NCBI GenBank assembly: GCA_052143655.1 | Contig: JBKQSL010000262.1 | Span: forward strand, 1 to 10,521 | Direction: 5' to 3' | Length of the DNA: 10,521 bases | Source of the DNA: CAVSUR01 sp052143655 | GTDB taxonomy: Bacteria > Actinomycetota > Actinomycetes > Streptosporangiales > Streptosporangiaceae | In this document: in pieces, positions 6,523-10,521 of the stretch | How the letters are laid out: each line of letters opens with the position of its first letter | How positions within the stretch are numbered: the stretch's first letter is position 1 | Notes under the pieces: generated by a model | The model's database searches: none | What the model was told of the DNA's origin: nothing | Seen by the model: only the letters and a program-made list of their open reading frames with translations | Translations under genes and position numbers: made by a program

Positions 6523-8004
6523 TTACGGGGAGAGCGCCTGTGCCGGGGGCCGCCAGGGCCTGCCGAGCATGAGGTCGTGCAGGGCGTCCATGGCGTTGCG
6601 GCCGTGCTTGCGGGCGGTGTCGATGTAGCTGCGGATGTCGAGGCGGTCCTGGGTGACGTCGTCGCTGGCCAGGCGGCCGGATATCTTCTGCTGTGTTTTC
6701 AGGGGCCGGACGCCGCGCTCGCTGATGTTATTCGTGGGCCAGACGCTGGTGTCCTCGGTGAACAGCAGCACGTCGCTGCGGCGGTCACGGCAGAATTCCA
6801 GCAGCTCGCGGCCGGGCTTCTGCTTCGTGCTGTTCTTCGGCCCGGGGACGCGGGGAACGCTGGCCAGGCCGGCCAGGACGGCGTGCCGGAACTCGTGCTC
6901 CAGCGGTTCCCGCACGCCGGCGGGGATGGCGTCCAGGCCCTGCTCGCGGGCGGCGTGCCAGGCATGGATGAGGCCGCGCAGCGCCCGCTGCGCCTGCACG
7001 GGCCAGACCGCGCCCGGGTAGCTCTCGGCGCAGTCCTCATAGTCCCGCAGCAGGTGAGACAGGCATGCCTGGTTCCCGGCGATGTGCTCCCACCGGGGAT
7101 TGAAGTAGTTCTGGTACCGGCCGGAGACCACGATCCCGGCGAACCCGGGGAGGATCCCGGCGTCCTGCATGGAGTCCAGGCTGCGGGTGCCCGGCCAGAA
7201 CGCCGAGTACCGTTCGGTGAACGCGCCGCGGACGTATTTCTTCTCCCCGGCCGGCCCGGACCGCAGCGTCGTCTCGTCGAACCCGGCCACGTCCGCGGCG
7301 GTGATCAGGGCGCGGATCAGCGTCACCACCTCGCCGGCCAGGGATGCGGCCCTCGCCAGGCACGAGTGGATGAACCCCTCGGACACGGCGGCGCCGGCCA
7401 CGCCGGCGATCAGCTGCCGGCACCGCTCCACCGGGACATGCTGGAAAACCACCAGGTACACCGCCAGGGCCCGCAGCCTGGGGCCGATGGACAGCGCGGA
7501 GTCCGGCACGCCCGCCGGGCGCGGCGCGACGTGCGTCTTCCCGCAGGCGCACCTCGCCTGGTGCAGGTCGTGCTGCACCCGCTCCGCCGCCGCGGCCGGG
7601 ATCTCCTCCTGCTGATACGACCGGGAAACCCCCAGGTCAGCGGCATCCGCCAGGTCCCGGCCGCACGAGCACGCGCCCTCGGGATAGTAGTCCTCGGCCC
7701 GGTCCGGAACCTCCCGCCGCATCGCAGCGCCCGGGCTGCCCGGCTGCTTCCCCCGCTTCTTCTTCTTCTCCGCCCGCTCCGCGGCACGCCGCTGCTTCCG
7801 CGGCGGCTTCCGCCCCGGCAGGTCATCCGAGCTCGGCGGCATCGAGGAGCTCCCGCTGTTCCGCGACCCCGGCCGCTCCGCCGCCGCCAGCTGCTCCCGC
7901 AGGTCAGCGACCATTGCCTCCAGCGCCACGATCCGCTCCGCCTGCGCCCGGATCAGCGCATCACGCGGATCCGCGGGCGGCTCCTCCGGAGGCACACCGG
8001 TCAC
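6523..8004 (-). CDS. IS66-family transposase with DUF6444 N-terminus, catalytic Asp apparently replaced
   Basis: A 493-residue protein. The N-terminus has a coiled coil (13-43) and the DUF6444 signature SRNSGSSSMPPSSDD (47-61), followed by a lysine/arginine-rich stretch (65-87). CSCG (112-115) and CACG (152-155) look like a zinc-ribbon pair. The catalytic region has D243 (GFDETTLR) and E429 (TNNISERGV), with QQKISG as in relatives. The second acidic residue is missing: the segment IVVSGRYQNYF has Gly295 where IS66 proteins carry Asp, as in SSDFYAVY of the neighbouring element. One base at 7121 separates the GGC codon from GAC. The rest of the frame is intact, so it looks recently inactivated. 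The GTG start at 8004 is chosen by family length; the ribosome site is weak. Confidence 0.93.
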   Translation of the reverse strand: MTGVPPEEPPADPRDALIRAQAERIVALEAMVADLREQLAAAERPGSRNSGSSSMPPSSDDLPGRKPPRKQRRAAERAEKKKKRGKQPGSPGAAMRREVPDRAEDYYPEGACSCGRDLADAADLGVSRSYQQEEIPAAAAERVQHDLHQARCACGKTHVAPRPAGVPDSALSIGPRLRALAVYLVVFQHVPVERCRQLIAGVAGAAVSEGFIHSCLARAASLAGEVVTLIRALITAADVAGFDETTLRSGPAGEKKYVRGAFTERYSAFWPGTRSLDSMQDAGILPGFAGIVVSGRYQNYFNPRWEHIAGNQACLSHLLRDYEDCAESYPGAVWPVQAQRALRGLIHAWHAAREQGLDAIPAGVREPLEHEFRHAVLAGLASVPRVPGPKNSTKQKPGRELLEFCRDRRSDVLLFTEDTSVWPTNNISERGVRPLKTQQKISGRLASDDVTQDRLDIRSYIDTARKHGRNAMDALHDLMLGRPWRPPAQALSP

Positions 8005-8094
8005 GGCCCGAAATCATCCCCGAAACCACGCTCAGCCACCCCGGCAACACCCCGCCCGCTGCCAAAACGTAACCATGATCACCCACCGCAACAC

Positions 8095-8110
8095 CAGGCC
8101 CGGGGGCCTG
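8095..8110. repeat. Near-terminal palindrome of the second IS66 element
   Basis: CAGGCCC at 8095-8101 and GGGCCTG at 8104-8110 are perfect inverted copies separated by two bases, overlapping the right terminal repeat by three bases. The left end lacks an equivalent palindrome, so the ends are asymmetric. Confidence 0.5.
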
Positions 8111-8157
8111 AATGTTTACCTGGTCAGGGTGCACCGAGTTGGTTGATCTGGTCGCGT

Positions 8158-8355
8158 TTACCGGCAGCGCGGGCAGCGTTCGCTCTCCGGGTGCATCCGG
8201 GCTGGATCATAGAGCTCGTTAGGGAGATCCCGCTCGTAGGTGACCACCATTCCGACGCCCTGCACTTCGCCGAGGGTGCCGGTTTTCTGGCCCTTGCCCG
8301 CAACCGGGTGAACTATGATCCGCGTGCCGACTGACGGGGTGCTCTGACTGGTCAT
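8158..8355 (-). CDS. Small hypothetical protein with C-terminal CxxC
   Basis: A 65-residue frame from ATG 8355 that I do not recognise. Its middle (GTRIIVHPVAGKGQKTGTLGEV, through VGMVVTYERD) alternates hydrophobic and glycine residues like a small beta-barrel. This is vaguely like SH3-fold DUF1918 proteins, but too weak to assign. It ends MHPESERCPRCR, with a CPRC pair that could bind a metal. The ATG at 8355 follows an AT-rich segment (AATAGATAACACC) that suggests an upstream promoter or leader. An in-frame GTG at 8427 would add 24 residues of unremarkable sequence. The stop is 38 bases from the second IS66 element, on the same strand. It could be a chance frame, but its composition looks coding. 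Confidence 0.45.
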   Translation of the reverse strand: MTSQSTPSVGTRIIVHPVAGKGQKTGTLGEVQGVGMVVTYERDLPNELYDPARMHPESERCPRCR

Positions 8356-8427
8356 GGTGTTATCTATTCCCGCCGCCGGGTTCTCCAAATCGGGCGTGAT
8401 GACCTCGCTTGAACCGGCAGGCATCAC

Positions 8428-8929
8428 GTGAAGATTCTCGGCGAGTAGCGCTCCGTGCAGCCAGGAATCTGTAGGAACGCGTGGGAAGAGGTGACACGGG
8501 CCTTTGACTCTGAGGGGGCATCTATAGCGAGACCTACCGGAAGCTCGATACCGGTCGGGACTACCCCGTCAGATTACCTTCCACAAGGAAGGACCCATCG
8601 ACGATCAGAGCTTGCACGGCTCCAATAGCCCCGCGCTTCCTCGGCGTGTAACGCGTCCGGAAGGATGACTCATTTGCCGCGCGGAGATTCGTCTGCGGCG
8701 GGCAGCTGGCTGGTGAGCCTCCGGGAGTAGATTCCCTGCTCAGAGCCGCTCGCGTCCATGTCGACGCCACTGCGCTGATCACGGAGGGCGATCAGGTCAA
8801 GCCATCGACCGCGCCCAAACCGCCTATGCCGCACCGGGCAGCTGAACTCGCCACCGACGACGGTGCGTATTCGTTCTGGGTTTCCCCTCGTAGCGTCACG
8901 GGACAAGGAGCAATAAGCTCCCGAGTGGC
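8428..8929. other. Stretch without recognisable gene
   Basis: About 500 bases of mixed composition. Two minus-strand open frames (8561-8782 and 8670-8906, each under 80 codons) overlap each other and match no family I know. It contains a perfect hairpin, CCTTCC 8577-8582 against GGAAGG 8587-8592 with loop ACAA, and a five-base dyad ACCGG/CCGGT (8536-8555). Neither is placed to act as a terminator of a known gene. Confidence 0.5.
8907..8921 (-). terminator. Candidate terminator hairpin after the pentapeptide-repeat gene
   Basis: GGAGC at 8907-8911 and GCTCC at 8917-8921 pair over an AT-rich five-base loop. On the minus strand the hairpin begins about nine bases past the stop codon at 8930 and is followed only by TTG, so it is a weak candidate. 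Confidence 0.3.
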
Positions 8930-9892
8930 TCAGGGCACGTCCGCGTAAGCAGGCGTGGTAAGACAGCTATTCAGTTGGTACGAAGTCGCAGGATTTTTTA
9001 TGTGCAAGCCATTCACGGGACCGACCGCCCTGGCCGTCTTCACACCCTTCAGCTCGGCAGCTGGCGGAAGCTTGGCGTTCGTCAAGTCGGCGCCTCGAAG
9101 ATCAGCTCCAGCGAGATTGGCCTGGCGGAGATCCGCATCTTTTAGGTCGGCGCATTGCAGATAGGCGTGCGTCAGGGTCGCGTGACCCCAGTGGGAACCG
9201 GCCAGATCAGCACCTCGCAAATCAATCTTCGGCATCCAGGCTCTTGTGAGCCTGTCAAACCTGACACCAGTCCAATTAATACCGGGCAGGGCGACCAATG
9301 AGAGGTCGATGTATATAGGCTGACCGCCGTCAATGGCCTTTACCTGGGATGCCATACTGAGGAGCGCCGACAGTTCGTCTCCTGCGTAAATAGCGGCAAT
9401 CGAGGGCTTATGTCCGGGGACAGTAGTGCGCAAATATACGTCGAACACGCCCAGGGAGGTCACATATGTCTCGTACGCATCTTGCCGCTCACTCGCGTCC
9501 TGCTTTGCTTCTAATATCCGCGATTCCACGTTTCTTTGCAAGAGTGTAAGTCCGGCTACTTGTTCCGTAGGAGACTTCCCGCCGACTGCCGTAATCGCCG
9601 TCGTAAGGCGATTTTCCAACTCTTGCTGTGAGGCTATGCCTTCAGATGCTCTCACGGCATTACCTGCCTGGAGAGCTGCATATGCTGCAGCCAATGTCGC
9701 CACGGCTGCAAGGAAAAGCGCAATAGCTTGTATTCTTACCGTGCGCTTTTGTGTGTCAACTTGTTTCTCTGCGGCATCGGCTTCTTCCTCTGCGGCCTTG
9801 GCCTGTATCGCCACGGCGGCGACTTCGATTTCGCGCAGGTCGTCCTTCTGTTCCTGTGACATGCCGGGCTGATCGGCGCCATTGGTATCCAT
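8930..9892 (-). CDS. Membrane-anchored pentapeptide-repeat protein
   Basis: A 320-residue protein. Order of parts: an acidic, alanine-rich helical N-terminus probably forming a coiled coil (15-48, EIEVAAVAIQAKAAEEEADA); basic residues QKRTVRIQ (48-55); a single membrane helix (about 54-76, IALFLAAVATLAAAYAALQA); a helical middle (87-185); then a short pentapeptide-repeat solenoid (about 197-277) with A(D/N)LxxADL units such as LRGADLAG, ADLKDADLRQANLAGADLRGADL. Only about ten repeats are present, and they end in a poorly conserved tail. The N-terminus would face the cytoplasm by the positive-inside rule. ATG 9892 follows GGGAG by six bases. Codon use is visibly less GC-rich than neighbours, hinting at horizontal origin. 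The biochemical function is unknown; pentapeptide solenoids are usually binding surfaces, in some cases DNA mimics. Confidence 0.88.
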   Translation of the reverse strand: MDTNGADQPGMSQEQKDDLREIEVAAVAIQAKAAEEEADAAEKQVDTQKRTVRIQAIALFLAAVATLAAAYAALQAGNAVRASEGIASQQELENRLTTAITAVGGKSPTEQVAGLTLLQRNVESRILEAKQDASERQDAYETYVTSLGVFDVYLRTTVPGHKPSIAAIYAGDELSALLSMASQVKAIDGGQPIYIDLSLVALPGINWTGVRFDRLTRAWMPKIDLRGADLAGSHWGHATLTHAYLQCADLKDADLRQANLAGADLRGADLTNAKLPPAAELKGVKTARAVGPVNGLHIKNPATSYQLNSCLTTPAYADVP

Positions 9893-10146
9893 TCACCACT
9901 CCCGCCACGGTCGATTCGCCTTGAACGTAGACCTTTCGCAGCCGGTTTTGCCCAGTGGCCCCACTGGCCTTGTTTCCAACGTGGGAGCATGGCCTGAGGC
10001 AGATCAGAGCCGGACGACCCCCATGCGTGAGACGAAAATCATGGTCCCGGTTGGTGTCGCCGAGTTGTGTGTGGCTGATGGCAGCTATGTAGCTCCGTAT
10101 TGTAGCTCGGCATCATGGGACCTCGGCGGCGTGGTCTGCGCGGCCG
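9893..10146. other. Divergent intergenic region upstream of pentapeptide gene and S53 fragment
   Basis: About 250 bases with no gene. It should carry the promoter of the minus-strand pentapeptide gene, though no clear -10/-35 pair is visible. All plus-strand frames entering the peptidase fragment are cut by stops, including TAG at 10090-10092 in the peptidase frame. Confidence 0.5.
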
Positions 10147-10521
10147 GTGCGCGACCAGGCCGCCGAAACCGGCGCCGCGGTCAACGGGACGGTCGACTTC
10201 TACGACACCACCGACCCGTCGGTCGCCGGGTGGGGGATCGTGGGCGGGACCAGTGAAGCCTCCCCGCTCTTCTCCGGCATCGTGGCCCTGGCCGACCAGG
10301 TGGCGGGGCACAGCCTCGGCTACCTGAATCCGGCCCTGTACGCCATGGCCCAGAGCAGAGTGCGCAACGGCATCGCGCCGATCTCCCAGGGCAGCAACAC
10401 CTTCACGTTCTGCATCGCCGCTGACGTCGAGAGCAACGCTTCCTGCGCCTCGAGCTCCGACCTCGTGACCGTCCCTGGCTTCGGCGCCAACGGCTCCTAC
10501 AACGACGCGACCGGGTGGGGC
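10147..10521 (+). pseudogene. Sedolisin (peptidase S53) C-terminal fragment, 5' truncated and running off the window
   Basis: The frame from GTG 10147 to the edge (125 codons) reads as the last part of an S53 serine-carboxyl peptidase. IVGGTSEASPLFSGIVALAD is the catalytic-serine block (family GTSxSxP). It is followed by LGYLNPALYAM, then ISQGSNTFTF and YNDATGWG, which correspond to the conserved region before the C-terminal calcium-binding loop. The activation prodomain, the catalytic Glu and Asp, and the signal peptide should precede this by several hundred residues. Instead the frame meets a stop at 10090-10092 and the upstream DNA shows no S53 sequence in any plus-strand frame. Family resemblance begins only around GTVDFYDTTDP. 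Most likely a gene cut at its 5' side by rearrangement; the 3' end lies outside the window. Confidence 0.75.

Larger units (their letters stand above)
6468..8119 (-). mobile_element. Second IS66-family element, single-ORF, DUF6444-type transposase
   Basis: A 1652-base element with short inverted ends: GTAAACATTCAG at 6468-6479 and its exact mirror CTGAATGTTTAC at 8108-8119, again starting GTAA. It is unlike the first IS66 element in ends, length and protein, so the two are independent arrivals and not a duplication. The flanks are CTCGGTCA (6460-6467) and CTGGTCA (8120-8126), which would match as a target duplication if one base were lost on the right side. No accessory genes. Confidence 0.88.

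Noticed and set aside
4182..8119. The two IS66 elements as a composite transposon carrying the DUF664 gene
   Set aside because: The elements have different ends and different transposases, so they would not be mobilised together; the cargo is also truncated.
6520..8334. 604-codon plus-strand open frame
   Set aside because: It lies antisense to the second IS66 transposase and has a composition typical of a shadow frame; the minus frame has clear family motifs.
8561..8906. Two short overlapping minus-strand frames (73 and 78 codons)
   Set aside because: No family match, no clear ribosome site, and the frames overlap each other.
1..10521. CRISPR array, tRNA or rRNA genes
   Set aside because: No regularly spaced repeats and no tRNA- or rRNA-like stretch seen on either strand.

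Overview
The window is very GC-rich with strong G/C bias at third codon positions, GTG starts and protein families common in Actinomycetota (a DUF6431 protein paired with an IS481-type transposase, DUF6444-type IS66, a DUF664/DinB-like protein, a pentapeptide-repeat membrane protein). It looks like a chromosomal accessory region of a filamentous or soil actinomycete, built largely of insertion-sequence debris with a few cargo or background genes. Genus cannot be fixed from the sequence.

Layout. (1) 1-~1825: an IS481-type element on the minus strand, with a DUF6431 zinc-ribbon gene (1033-1746) followed 13 bases later by a DD(35)E transposase that runs off the left edge. Its C-terminal part does not look like the family, so the element is probably broken near base 122. 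(2) 2049-2675: a RimJ/RimL-like GNAT acetyltransferase on the plus strand. (3) 2676-3339: a non-coding or decayed stretch with an AT-rich palindrome. (4) 3340-3777: a universal stress protein with an intact ATP-binding motif. (5) 3778-4181: another gene-poor stretch, carrying a diverged repeat of part of region 3. (6) 4182-6120: a complete single-ORF IS66 element with 23-bp perfect inverted repeats. (7) 6136-6459: the C-terminal part of a DUF664/DinB-like protein. (8) 6468-8119: a second, unrelated IS66 element whose transposase appears to have lost its second catalytic Asp. (9) 8158-8355: a small protein of unknown function. (10) 8428-8929: no recognisable gene. (11) 8930-9892: a membrane-anchored pentapeptide-repeat protein, less GC-rich than its surroundings. 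(12) 10147-10521: the C-terminal end of a sedolisin (S53) peptidase lacking its N-terminal half.

How it fits together. The repeated theme is truncation: the IS481 transposase, the DUF664 protein and the S53 peptidase each survive as parts, and two different IS66 elements bracket the DUF664 remnant. The likely functional cargo is the acetyltransferase, the stress protein and the pentapeptide protein; none form an obvious operon. I see no convincing new multi-gene system. The most checkable oddities are the Asp-to-Gly change in the second IS66 transposase, the broken IS481 transposase, and the spaced repeat shared by the two gene-poor stretches.
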